Source: DATAYF01 sp036272735
GTDB lineage: Bacteria > Chloroflexota > Ktedonobacteria > Ktedonobacterales > Ktedonobacteraceae
Reading direction: 5' to 3'
Assembly: GCA_036272735.1 (NCBI GenBank)
Contig: DATAYF010000394.1
Span: 1 to 12,184, forward strand
Length of the DNA stretch: 12,184 nt
The position numbers and the translations under genes are program-made. Of the stretch, positions 1-7,061 are shown one piece after another (positions within the stretch are counted from its first letter, which is position 1; each line of letters opens with the position of its first letter). The notes under the pieces were generated by a model. The model was not told the origin of the DNA and did not search any database. It was given only the letters and a program-made list of their open reading frames with translations.

Positions 1-128
1 GCGCCGTCTGCTAAAAGCATAAGCAACGCCAAGGCCAACACATAAAGGAACGTTAATGGTTTCCGGAAACCATTAACGTTCCTTTATGTGTTGGCCTTGG
101 CGTTGCTTATGCTTTTAGCAGACGGCGC
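1..128. repeat. Perfect 128-bp palindrome at the window edge
   Basis: Bases 1-64 are the exact reverse complement of bases 65-128, with the centre at 64/65 (TTCC|GGAA) and no spacer or mismatch. The right arm holds the stop codon and last codons of the aconitase gene plus about 42 bp of its 3' flank, so the left arm duplicates coding sequence in inverted order. The repeat runs exactly to base 1 and may continue outside. A natural terminator with 64-bp perfect arms and no loop would be very unusual. A fold-back assembly or read artefact, or a genuine inverted duplication or hairpin end, fits better. The palindrome is certain; its cause is not. Confidence 0.95.
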
Positions 129-2923
129 AGCACCGTTTGCAGGATGCCGCCATTCTCGTAGTAGGTCACATCGATGGCGCTATCCAAGCGCGCTGTCGTC
201 TCAATCGTGAAGGACGAGCCATCCTCACGAGTGATCTTCACGCTCACCTCCTGGCGCGGCTTCAGGCCCTTTTCCAGACCAACGATATCGTAGACCTCGT
301 GCCCCGTCAAATTGAGCGACTCCTTGCTGTCACCCTGCTTAAACTGTAGGGGCAAAATGCCCATACCAACCAGGTTGCTACGATGAATGCGCTCAAAGCT
401 TTCGGCGATGGCCGCGCGGACCCCCAACAGCAGTGGGCCCTTAGCAGCCCAATCGCGCGAACTGCCGGAACCATACTCTTTCCCGGCAATGATCAGCAGT
501 GGCACACCGTCGCGTTGATAGCGTTCCGAGGCTGCGTAGATCGTGGTCTCCTCACCATCGGGCAGGTGCCGCGTGTAGTAGCCTTCCTTATCGTCTGTAA
601 GCCGATTGCGCAGGCGAATATTACCAAAGGTGCCGCGTACCATAACCTCGTGGTTGCCACGTCTGGCCCCGTAGGTATTGAAGTCGCGGCGCTGGACGCC
701 ATGCTCTTGCAGGTATTGACCGGCGGGACTGTTGGCAGCAAAGCTGCCAGCGGGCGAAATATGGTCGGTGGTAATCGAATCGTCGAGCAGGGCCAACACC
801 CGCGCTCCGTGAATATCATGGATCGGCGCGGGTTCGTCGGTCATGTCCTGGAAGAATGGTGGCTCCTGCACGTAGGTCGAATTGCTATCCCACTCGAAGA
901 GCGTGCCAGTCGAGTTGCTCAACGCCTGCCAGTGCTCGTCACCCTCGAAGACGTGGGCGTAATTCTTTTCAAAAATGGCCGGTGAGACCGCTCGCGACAC
1001 GACCTTGCGCACCTCGTCCTGTGAGGGCCAGATATCACGCAAGTAGACCGGATCGCCATTGCTATCATTGCCCAGCGGATGTTGCGTCAAGTCGATATCG
1101 ACGGTACCCGCCAGGGCGTAAGCCACGACCAGAGGCGGCGAGGCCAGGAAGCTTGCCCGCACCTGTGGATGGATGCGGCCCTCGAAGTTGCGGTTCCCGC
1201 TCAAAACGGCGGCCACGACCAGGTCGTTATCCTGTACTGCTTCGGCAACCGGCTCGGCCAACGGTCCGCTATTGCCGATGCAGGTGGTGCAGCCGAAGCC
1301 CACCAGGTGGAAACGCAACGCCTCCAGGTATGACAACAGATCGGCATTTTCCAGGTAGTCGACCACGGCACGCGAGCCGGGAGCCAGGCTGGTCTTCACG
1401 GTCGGCATGACCGAGAGTCCACGCTCGACGGCGTGTTTGGCAAGCAGGCCAGCGGCAATCATCACCGAGGGATTAGACGTATTGGTGCAACTCGTAATGG
1501 CAGCAATCGCCACGGAGCCGTTTCTCATACGTGCCTGCACGCCAGCAATATCCACGGCCACGTTCTGCTCGGCAACGGTCTTCTGGTCGCGCTGTTCAGT
1601 AGTAGTGTTTTGCTCGTACTGTGCGACGGGATCAGGATCGGCCTTGCCGCCCTCTGCACCCAGGCGAATCAAGGCGTTTTCAGTCGCGCCATTCTTCTGT
1701 TGCGCCTGAAAACGCTCGGCATAGGCGGCGCGGAAGGTTTTGCCGACGTCGCTCATCGCCACGCGATCCTGTGGGCGACGCGGACCCGCCAGGCTCGGCT
1801 CGATGGTGCCTAAATCCAGTTCCAGCACATCATCGAACTGCGGATCCGGCAGATCATCGCTGCGGAACAAGCCTTGCGCCTTGCAGTACTGCTCAACCAG
1901 TTCGACCAGTTTGGGGTCGCGCCCGGTATTGCGCAGGTAACGCAGCGTCTCGGCATCAACAGGGAAGAGGGTCGCTGTAGCCCCAAACTCAGGGGACATG
2001 TTCGAGATGGTCGCGCGATCGGCGAGGGGCAATTGACTGAGGCCGGAGCCAGTGAACTCGACGAATTTCGCCACCACGCCACGCTTGCGCAACATCTGCG
2101 TCACCGTCAGCACGAGGTCGGTGGCCGTCGCACCCTCAGGCAGTGCGCCGGTTAAGCGTACACCGATGACCTCTGGAGTCAGTAAATAGACCGGCTGTCC
2201 GAGCAGTACCGCCTCGGCCTCGATACCACCAACGCCCCAACCCAGCACACCAAGGCCGTTGACCATCGTCGTGTGCGAATCGGTGCCAACCAGCGTATCA
2301 GGGTAGACAACCTTTTCACCCTGCTGCTCTTTCGTCATCACCACCGAGGCAAGATATTCCAGGTTGACCTGGTGCACAATGCCGGTGCCGGGGGGCACGA
2401 CGCGGAAATTATCGAATGCTTGCTGTGCCCAGCGCAATAAGGCGTAGCGCTCGCTGTTGCGCTCGTACTCGCGTTCGACGTTGCGCGCAAACGCCAGCGT
2501 CGAACCAAAGGCGTCAACCTGCACCGAGTGGTCAATCACGAGGTCGGCTGGAACCAATGGGTTGATCTTTTGCGGGTCGCCTTGCATGCGAGCGACAGCC
2601 GAGCGCATGGCGGCGAGATCGGCCACGGCGGGCACGCCGGTAAAGTCCTGCAACAGCACGCGGGCGGGAAGAAATGGGTACTCGGCCGCGTTATTCGTCG
2701 TGCCAGGTCGCCATTGCGCGAGCGAGGTTACGTCGTCTTCCGTCACCAGTTCGCCGTCGGCGTGACGCAACAGGTTCTCTAAAACAATCTTTACAGTAAA
2801 GGGGAGGCTCTCGATACCCTGGATACCACGCCTGCTCAAAGCATCCAGGCTGTAGTAATGAGCCTGGCCGTAGGAACCTTCCAGGGTTGCGCGGGAACCA
2901 AATACATCTTTGTACATCGCCAT
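107..2923 (-). CDS. acnA: Aconitate hydratase (aconitase A/IRP1 type)
   Basis: Converts citrate to isocitrate via cis-aconitate in the cytoplasmic TCA cycle, using a [4Fe-4S] cluster. The three cluster cysteines are visible: C479 (ITSCTNTSNP) and C545/C548 (GFGCTTCIGNSG). Other family blocks are VGTDSHTTMVNGLG, the swivel-domain block FNTYGARRGNHEVMVRGTF and GKEYGSGSSRDWAAKG near the C-terminus. The frame is open back to 3118, but I place the start at ATG 2921-2923: an AAAGGA ribosome site lies 11 nt upstream, family homology begins about there (DVFGSRATLEG), and a consensus -10 at 3029-3034 lies inside the longer version. ATG 2915-2917 is the alternative. The resulting 938 aa are longer than the usual ~890-920, mostly from a hydrophilic, Gln/Thr/Glu-rich insert at about residues 400-455 before the first cluster cysteine. 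The C-terminus is complete although its last codons lie in the palindrome. Confidence 0.96.
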   Translation of the reverse strand: MAMYKDVFGSRATLEGSYGQAHYYSLDALSRRGIQGIESLPFTVKIVLENLLRHADGELVTEDDVTSLAQWRPGTTNNAAEYPFLPARVLLQDFTGVPAVADLAAMRSAVARMQGDPQKINPLVPADLVIDHSVQVDAFGSTLAFARNVEREYERNSERYALLRWAQQAFDNFRVVPPGTGIVHQVNLEYLASVVMTKEQQGEKVVYPDTLVGTDSHTTMVNGLGVLGWGVGGIEAEAVLLGQPVYLLTPEVIGVRLTGALPEGATATDLVLTVTQMLRKRGVVAKFVEFTGSGLSQLPLADRATISNMSPEFGATATLFPVDAETLRYLRNTGRDPKLVELVEQYCKAQGLFRSDDLPDPQFDDVLELDLGTIEPSLAGPRRPQDRVAMSDVGKTFRAAYAERFQAQQKNGATENALIRLGAEGGKADPDPVAQYEQNTTTEQRDQKTVAEQNVAVDIAGVQARMRNGSVAIAAITSCTNTSNPSVMIAAGLLAKHAVERGLSVMPTVKTSLAPGSRAVVDYLENADLLSYLEALRFHLVGFGCTTCIGNSGPLAEPVAEAVQDNDLVVAAVLSGNRNFEGRIHPQVRASFLASPPLVVAYALAGTVDIDLTQHPLGNDSNGDPVYLRDIWPSQDEVRKVVSRAVSPAIFEKNYAHVFEGDEHWQALSNSTGTLFEWDSNSTYVQEPPFFQDMTDEPAPIHDIHGARVLALLDDSITTDHISPAGSFAANSPAGQYLQEHGVQRRDFNTYGARRGNHEVMVRGTFGNIRLRNRLTDDKEGYYTRHLPDGEETTIYAASERYQRDGVPLLIIAGKEYGSGSSRDWAAKGPLLLGVRAAIAESFERIHRSNLVGMGILPLQFKQGDSKESLNLTGHEVYDIVGLEKGLKPRQEVSVKITREDGSSFTIETTARLDSAIDVTYYENGGILQTVLRRLLKA

Positions 2924-2934
2924 AAAAAATTTTG

Positions 2935-2940
2935 TCCTTT
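2935..2940 (-). promoter_or_regulatory. Ribosome binding site deciding the aconitase start
   Basis: Minus-strand AAAGGA sits 11 nt upstream of ATG 2923, with an A/T-rich spacer. The spacing is a little long but this is the only good site near the start of the homologous protein. Confidence 0.55.
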
Positions 2941-3028
2941 TTGCTGGAGCTACTTTCTCATCGGGGATGGGATCGACACACAAACTCCTTTGTGCGCTAA
3001 TTCCTTGATCGTTAGCCATCTGGTACGT

Positions 3029-3058
3029 ATTATATAACGCCGAAGGTCCGGCTTGCAC
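3029..3058 (-). promoter_or_regulatory. Candidate sigma-70-type promoter for aconitase
   Basis: On the minus strand a perfect TATAAT -10 lies at 3034-3029. A weak -35 (GTGCAA, 3 of 6 matches) lies 18 bp upstream at 3058-3053. Transcription would start near 3022 and give a leader of about 100 nt. The -10 is convincing; the -35 is not, so an activator may assist. Confidence 0.45.
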
Positions 3059-3081
3059 GCTTTGGTGGGACCCCCCGCAGG

Positions 3082-3106
3082 AACGACCTCCCTTGCGAGG
3101 GTCGTT
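3082..3106. repeat. GC-rich imperfect palindrome between divergent promoters
   Basis: AACGACC...GGTCGTT, 7-bp perfect arms around an 11-nt centre, with an alternative CCTC/GAGG pairing inside. It lies upstream of both the aconitase -35 and the -35 of the plus-strand TPR gene. Its minus strand contains CGCAAGGGAGGTCG, found exactly again at 5089-5102 upstream of the kinase gene. It could be a shared operator, or a member of a dispersed intergenic repeat family; the sequence alone does not decide. Confidence 0.6.
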
Positions 3107-3122
3107 TAATAACGGCAAACGG

Positions 3123-3151
3123 TTGACAAAACGGCACTACTCCCGTACAGT
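3123..3151 (+). promoter_or_regulatory. Sigma-70-type promoter for the zinc-ribbon/TPR gene
   Basis: A perfect TTGACA at 3123-3128 is followed after exactly 17 bp by TACAGT (4 of 6) at 3146-3151. Transcription would start near 3158, giving a leader of about 60 nt to the ATG at 3221. Positions 2924-3220 otherwise hold only the aconitase promoter, the palindrome and the two leaders; I see no small gene there. Confidence 0.6.
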
Positions 3152-3220
3152 AGAGGCACATGGTTTCAGTAGGTAGATACTAGTAATACTGGCTGGCGGA
3201 CAGGGAAGCAGGACGGATGT

Positions 3221-4888
3221 ATGGGAAAGTGTTTGGACATTGAACAATGCGGCTACGAAAATAGAGAGAAAGCCCGTTTTTGCGCTCGTTGTGGCATTCC
3301 CCTTGCGGGCGCTTTTTTGCAGGGTCGCTACGAGATTCGCGCGCTCGATCAGAAAGAACGCGGCATCGTCACGTTGCGGGCTGTCGATCATCACGAAGGA
3401 ATGTTGGTAACGGTCCGCGTACTTATTCCGCGTGGTGCGAAACAACATAAGAAGGTCGAATTTCTCCAAGATGCCGAACTGGCCGTTTCACTTTCGTCGC
3501 GCATCCATGATCCTGCGAGCATTCGTGTCACCGATTATGGACAAGATGGGCCGGTGGTCTTTTTAATCAAGACGAAGGGCGTGGAAAGCGGCGAGGCCCC
3601 ACGTCCTGGGCGACCCAATATTGTGACCCGTGTGGGCAGCCAGGTGATTACGCCAACAGAGGTAGCGGACGACGAGGATACACCCACACAGGCACGCATC
3701 GCAGTGCTGCCTGGCCTACGCCTGGCCCAGAAGCCCACAAATCCACAAAACTGGCTGATCAAGGGCAACCAGGCGTACGAGCGTGGAAACTACCAAAAGG
3801 CTCTCGGCGCGTATGAACGGGCGCTTGAGATCGATGCAAGCGAGATCAACGCGTGGAGTGGCAAGGGCGCAACACTGTTGCACCTGCAACGTGCAGAAGA
3901 GGCTCTGGCTGCCTTCGATCAAGCTCTCAAGCTGCGTGAGGATGATCCAGAACTCTGGACGTCGCACGCCAACGCCCTGCATGAACTGCGCCGCTACGAG
4001 GAGGCAATGCAGAGCTACGACCGGGCGCTTCAATGCAATCCAAGATACGTCTATGCCTGGAGCGGGCGCGGCATGGCGCTGGCTGAGCAAAATCGGCCCG
4101 AAGACGCCATGAAAGCCTTCGACCAGGCCCTGGTACTCGATCCTAACCAGAGCACCATCTGGCAAGCCATGAGCGACACCCTCTACAGCCTCAAGCACTA
4201 CGACCAGGCGCTAATCTCGATTGACCGTGCTCTGCAACTCAACGAACAACAGGCGGACATGTGGGATATCAAAGGCAATATTTTGCGCCGCATGGGCAAG
4301 CCGGAGGAGGCTCTGGCAATGCATGAACGTGCCGTGCTGCTTGCTCCCGACAATACCATCGCTTGGTTCGATAAAGCCAACGACCTGCGCGAATTGAAAC
4401 GCTTCAGCGAGGCACTGATAGATTACGATCATGCCCTGTCTCTTGACCCAACGATGGCAAGTTCGTGGTATAATCGAGGCAATGTGCTTGCGGCACTGCA
4501 TATGTACGAAGAAGCCCTTGAGTCGTATGATCACGCTCTTGAATACGATGACGGTTTAACCTCCGCCTGGTATAATAAGGGCAGCTTGCTCCATGAGATG
4601 AACAGGCATGAAGAGGCGCTTGTCGCCTTAGATCGTGCCTTAGCGGTCGACATGCACAATATCGCAGCCTGGAACAATCGCGGCCTGGCACTCTTCGCGC
4701 TTGGTCGTCTGGATGAAGCACTGGTAGCGCTCGAACAGGCCACGGCGTTTGCCCCAGAAGAACCCGACGCGTGGTATAACAAAGCAGTGGTATTAGAAAA
4801 GCTGGGGCGCGAGCAAGAGGCGCGTTCTAGCCAGGAGTGGGCACGTTCTTTGGAATCCGAAGCCGAATCTCCATCTGAATCTGTATAA
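3221..4888 (+). CDS. Zinc-ribbon / degenerate kinase N-lobe / TPR protein
   Basis: A predicted soluble 555-aa protein with three parts. Residues 4-24 form a zinc ribbon (C4-x5-C10-x10-C21-x2-C24). Residues ~35-120 align with the N-lobe of the downstream kinase, without gaps as far as residue 86. The ATP-binding features are lost: the two glycines of the loop (G46, G47 in the kinase) are E and R, the catalytic lysine is R66, and the helix-C glutamate is D84. No HRD, DFG or APE segment follows, only a ~50-residue linker. Residues 175-548 are 11 uninterrupted 34-residue TPRs (a typical unit is AWYNKGSLLHEMNRHEEAL), leaving a 7-residue acidic/Ser tail. I see no signal peptide or membrane segment. 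The start is supported by AGGA 7 nt upstream and by homology from residue 1. It is probably a protein-interaction scaffold or pseudokinase partner. The domain calls are strong; the role is inferred. Confidence 0.9.
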   Translation: MGKCLDIEQCGYENREKARFCARCGIPLAGAFLQGRYEIRALDQKERGIVTLRAVDHHEGMLVTVRVLIPRGAKQHKKVEFLQDAELAVSLSSRIHDPASIRVTDYGQDGPVVFLIKTKGVESGEAPRPGRPNIVTRVGSQVITPTEVADDEDTPTQARIAVLPGLRLAQKPTNPQNWLIKGNQAYERGNYQKALGAYERALEIDASEINAWSGKGATLLHLQRAEEALAAFDQALKLREDDPELWTSHANALHELRRYEEAMQSYDRALQCNPRYVYAWSGRGMALAEQNRPEDAMKAFDQALVLDPNQSTIWQAMSDTLYSLKHYDQALISIDRALQLNEQQADMWDIKGNILRRMGKPEEALAMHERAVLLAPDNTIAWFDKANDLRELKRFSEALIDYDHALSLDPTMASSWYNRGNVLAALHMYEEALESYDHALEYDDGLTSAWYNKGSLLHEMNRHEEALVALDRALAVDMHNIAAWNNRGLALFALGRLDEALVALEQATAFAPEEPDAWYNKAVVLEKLGREQEARSSQEWARSLESEAESPSESV

Positions 4889-4905
4889 AACGAAGGAATA
4901 ACGAT

Positions 4906-4916
4906 CTCGCAAGGGA
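4906..4916 (+). repeat. CTCGCAAGGGA intergenic repeat copy
   Basis: Exact match to the minus strand of 3089-3099. It shares the 9-mer CGCAAGGGA with 4985-4993 and 5089-5097. The four copies noticed are all intergenic. Confidence 0.7.
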
Positions 4917-4982
4917 TATTTTCTACGCTTAGAGATATGAATGCCTATATGTAAGGAGGCGGTCAGGGCCCTGGAAACGCCC

Positions 4983-4993
4983 CCCGCAAGGGA
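4983..4993 (+). repeat. Left 11-bp direct repeat, putative target duplication
   Basis: CCCGCAAGGGA abuts the left end of the inverted-repeat element and is repeated exactly at 5087-5097 against its right end. Confidence 0.75.
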
Positions 4994-5086
4994 CAATACC
5001 GCTTAAATAAATGCAATGGCAAGCTCAATTTGGCTATTCTACCTCATCCTTATTGAGCTTCCATTCTTCGTATTTAAGCGGTATTG
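4994..5086. mobile_element. 93-bp MITE-like element with 16-bp perfect terminal inverted repeats
   Basis: The left end CAATACCGCTTAAATA (4994-5009) is the exact reverse complement of the right end (5071-5086). Inside, AATGGCAAGCTCAAT (5015-5029) pairs with 5052-5065 with a one-base bulge, so homology of the two ends extends to about 35 bp around a 22-nt loop. The element is flanked by an 11-bp direct repeat that looks like a target-site duplication. It has no room for a transposase, so it would need one in trans. The end sequence and long duplication recall the IS4/IS231 kind of transposon; this is an impression, not a match. The RNA would fold into a long hairpin and could also end transcription of the TPR gene. 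The alternative is a structured intergenic repeat that never moved. Confidence 0.7.
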
Positions 5087-5102
5087 CCCGCAAGGGAGGT
5101 CG
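5087..5102 (+). repeat. Right direct repeat and shared CGCAAGGGAGGTCG motif
   Basis: CCCGCAAGGGA (5087-5097) repeats 4983-4993. Extended to GGTCG it gives the 14-mer at 5089-5102 that also occurs, uninterrupted, on the minus strand at 3084-3097. That other copy serves as a model of the site before the element inserted. Confidence 0.7.
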
Positions 5103-5205
5103 CGAACATATTCGATGTTTTGTGAAATGCTATTGATACTATGTCATTATTTAAGCAGGAACCAATTATTTTGCCAGATGTACCACGCGTGCATCACTAT
5201 GAGAC

Positions 5206-5210
5206 GGAGG
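5206..5210 (+). promoter_or_regulatory. Ribosome binding site deciding the kinase start
   Basis: GGAGG ends 5 nt before ATG 5216. The upstream in-frame ATG at 5141 has no such site and would add 25 residues with no counterpart in the paralogue, whose zinc ribbon starts at its own residue 1. Confidence 0.8.
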
Positions 5211-5215
5211 AGGGA

Positions 5216-6961
5216 ATGCGACGCTGCGCCGATCTGATTGATTGTGGATATGACAATCGGGACAGCGAACTGTTTTGTCGAGCATGTGCACTGCCCTTAC
5301 TAAACACAGCGCTGGCAGGGAGATATGTGGTAGAGGCGTTATTGAGCAAAGGGGGGTATGCAGCAGTCTTCCGAGGGACAGATCGTCATTTATCTCGTCA
5401 CATCGCTATCAAGGTGCTATTACCCAGCAAAACCACAGCGAACGAACGCGAGCATTTTCTGCGCGAAGCTCGTATAGCGGCCACGCTGGACCATCCTAAT
5501 ATCGCGTCGGTACTCGACTACGGTAAAGATGGGCCAAGCGTGTTTCTGGTTATGCCACTGTACACGGCGGGTTCACTGCGTACACGTCTTGCCCAGGTCA
5601 ACGGTCCGCTGCCAGCCACGGAGACTATGCACAATTTCCACCAACTGGCGCACGCGTTGCACTATGCCCACACGCGCCCACGCCCGGTCATTCATCGCGA
5701 TATCAAGCCGGAAAATATCTTGATCCACCAGGAAGATCAACGCCTGGTGATTACTGATTTTGGCATTGCACGCTCGCTGGAACCTGGCACCAGCGTTGGC
5801 AAAACCATTACGGTACGCGGCACGGTCGGCTATATGGCCCCCGAACAGACCAGTGGCATCGTCGATCCACGCAGCGATCAATATGGGAGCGCGGTTGTAC
5901 TATACGAAATGCTGACAGGTTACCATCCACTCGATCCCAAGGGCGGTGCGATCCCACCCGTGACTTCGCTCAATAGGGATCTGCCCACGTCGCTTGATGG
6001 CGTGCTGCTGCGAGCACTGGCTCCCAGTCCCGAAAACCGCTATACCGATATGATGGAGTTCATGCGCGCCTTCGATTATGCCAATCGACCGACTACGACG
6101 ACCGGCAAGGTACGCGCATTGACGTATTCAGGGACCGAGCAGCGCGTGAACACGAGCCAGCACAGTATCGCCAGTGTCACGGCCGCAACTTCCGCTCACG
6201 TCGGCAAAAGCGCCGCTACCTACCTGACACATAGCACCACCAGCGTGCGCGAAAAGTGCCGCGAGGGTGATCAGTATTTGCGCAATCAGCAGTTTTCGCA
6301 GGCACTGCTCGCGTATGAAGAGGCGCTGCGCATGGACCCGCTCAATTTCTACGCCTGGAACGGGAAGGGGACGGCGCATTACAACCAGGGAAACTATCGC
6401 AAGGCGTTGGAGTCGTACATACAAGCGACCGAGATCGACAGTGAAAATCCGGTGGTGTGGGTCAGCGCGGGTCTGGTGCTCAACCGTATGCAGCGTCACC
6501 AGCAAGCCCTGGTCCAATTCGAGCACGCGCTCGCCATCGATCCGCTCTACGTCTCGGCCTGGAACGGCAAAGCCGATGCGCAGATCGGGCTGAATATGCT
6601 CGACGAGGCCGTGCTTTCCTATAAGCAGGCACTGGCGCACGACGCCAAAAGCTTCCAGGCGTGGAATGGCCTGGGCAATGCACGTTCCTGCTTGCGTGAC
6701 TTTGCGGGCGCGGTCGATGCCTACACGCGGGCGTTGCTCATCAATTCGCTCAGTGCCGTCGCCTGGTGCAACAAAGCCGAGGCACTCATGCACCTGGGGC
6801 ACCACCGTGCCGCCCTCGACGCGCTCAACGAGGCCACGGAGATGGATAAAGGCTACGCACGAGCCTGGCAGTTGAAGGCTGATGTGTACGAGACGGTTGG
6901 CAACACGCAGGAGGCACAGAAGGCACGCAAGCGCGCTCGTCCCTGGGGTCTGAACAACTAA
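5216..6961 (+). CDS. Zinc-ribbon Ser/Thr protein kinase with C-terminal TPR array
   Basis: A 581-aa Hanks-type kinase that phosphorylates protein Ser/Thr; its substrate is unknown. Residues 4-24 are a zinc ribbon with the same C-x5-C-x10-C-x2-C spacing as the upstream protein. The kinase domain spans ~35-290 with every key element: glycine loop SKGGYAAVF (44-52), K66 in IAIKVL, helix-C E84, HRDIKPEN (160-167), DFG (181-183), GYMAPEQ (205-211, with APE at 208-210), and a C-lobe R in ENRYTDM. It should therefore be active. A Ser/Thr-rich linker (~295-343) leads to seven exact 34-residue TPRs (344-581) that end at the stop codon. There is no transmembrane helix, unlike PknB-type receptors, so it should act in the cytosol, with the TPRs recruiting partners or sensing state. 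ATG 5216 is chosen for its GGAGG site and paralogue alignment. Confidence 0.95.
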   Translation: MRRCADLIDCGYDNRDSELFCRACALPLLNTALAGRYVVEALLSKGGYAAVFRGTDRHLSRHIAIKVLLPSKTTANEREHFLREARIAATLDHPNIASVLDYGKDGPSVFLVMPLYTAGSLRTRLAQVNGPLPATETMHNFHQLAHALHYAHTRPRPVIHRDIKPENILIHQEDQRLVITDFGIARSLEPGTSVGKTITVRGTVGYMAPEQTSGIVDPRSDQYGSAVVLYEMLTGYHPLDPKGGAIPPVTSLNRDLPTSLDGVLLRALAPSPENRYTDMMEFMRAFDYANRPTTTTGKVRALTYSGTEQRVNTSQHSIASVTAATSAHVGKSAATYLTHSTTSVREKCREGDQYLRNQQFSQALLAYEEALRMDPLNFYAWNGKGTAHYNQGNYRKALESYIQATEIDSENPVVWVSAGLVLNRMQRHQQALVQFEHALAIDPLYVSAWNGKADAQIGLNMLDEAVLSYKQALAHDAKSFQAWNGLGNARSCLRDFAGAVDAYTRALLINSLSAVAWCNKAEALMHLGHHRAALDALNEATEMDKGYARAWQLKADVYETVGNTQEAQKARKRARPWGLNN

Positions 6962-6974
6962 GCCCTTCTGCCGA

Positions 6975-6998
6975 CCAATCACGCCATGACGTGATTGG
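6975..6998. repeat. Intergenic hairpin after the kinase gene
   Basis: CCAATCACG and CGTGATTGG form a perfect 9-bp stem with a 6-nt loop, 14 nt past the kinase stop. No T-run follows on the plus strand, so it is not a standard intrinsic terminator. It could stabilise the 3' end of the mRNA, act as a weak terminator or bind a regulator. Confidence 0.6.
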
Positions 6999-7061
6999 CG
7001 CTGCGCGCTCAGAGGTTCAGAGAAACAGTGAGCGACGAACACGCGAGGGAAACAATATTTT

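Larger units (their letters stand above)
4889..5215. other. 327-bp intergenic region with repeats
   Basis: No convincing gene. In order it holds: a CTCGCAAGGGA copy (4906-4916); a TAAGGAGG sequence (4952-4959) that resembles a strong ribosome site but has no start codon at a usable distance; the perfect 10-bp palindrome CAGGGCCCTG (4964-4973); the MITE-like element (4994-5086) with its flanking direct repeats; and the leader of the kinase gene. No clear T-tailed terminator for the TPR gene and no convincing kinase promoter are visible. Confidence 0.75.

Noticed and set aside
383..985. Long plus-strand open frame (200 codons) opposite aconitase
   Set aside because: Antisense shadow of a highly conserved gene in GC-rich DNA; no domain and no ribosome site of note.
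2924..3118. N-terminal extension of the aconitase frame up to 3118
   Set aside because: The extra 65 residues do not resemble any aconitase, span a TATAAT promoter and a GC palindrome, and lie upstream of a ribosome site that serves ATG 2923.
3783..4850. TPR coding repeats as a DNA tandem repeat or CRISPR-like array
   Set aside because: The 102-bp periodicity is that of protein repeats with diverged codons; there are no identical repeats and no spacers.
4952..4959. TAAGGAGG as the ribosome site of a small gene
   Set aside because: No ATG, GTG or TTG at a usable distance with an open frame behind it.
5112..5150. Promoter for the kinase gene (TTGTGA or GATACT-like boxes)
   Set aside because: Box combinations give only 3-4 of 6 matches or poor spacing, so none is better than chance.
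5141..5215. Kinase start at ATG 5141
   Set aside because: No ribosome site; the paralogue and the GGAGG site both support ATG 5216.
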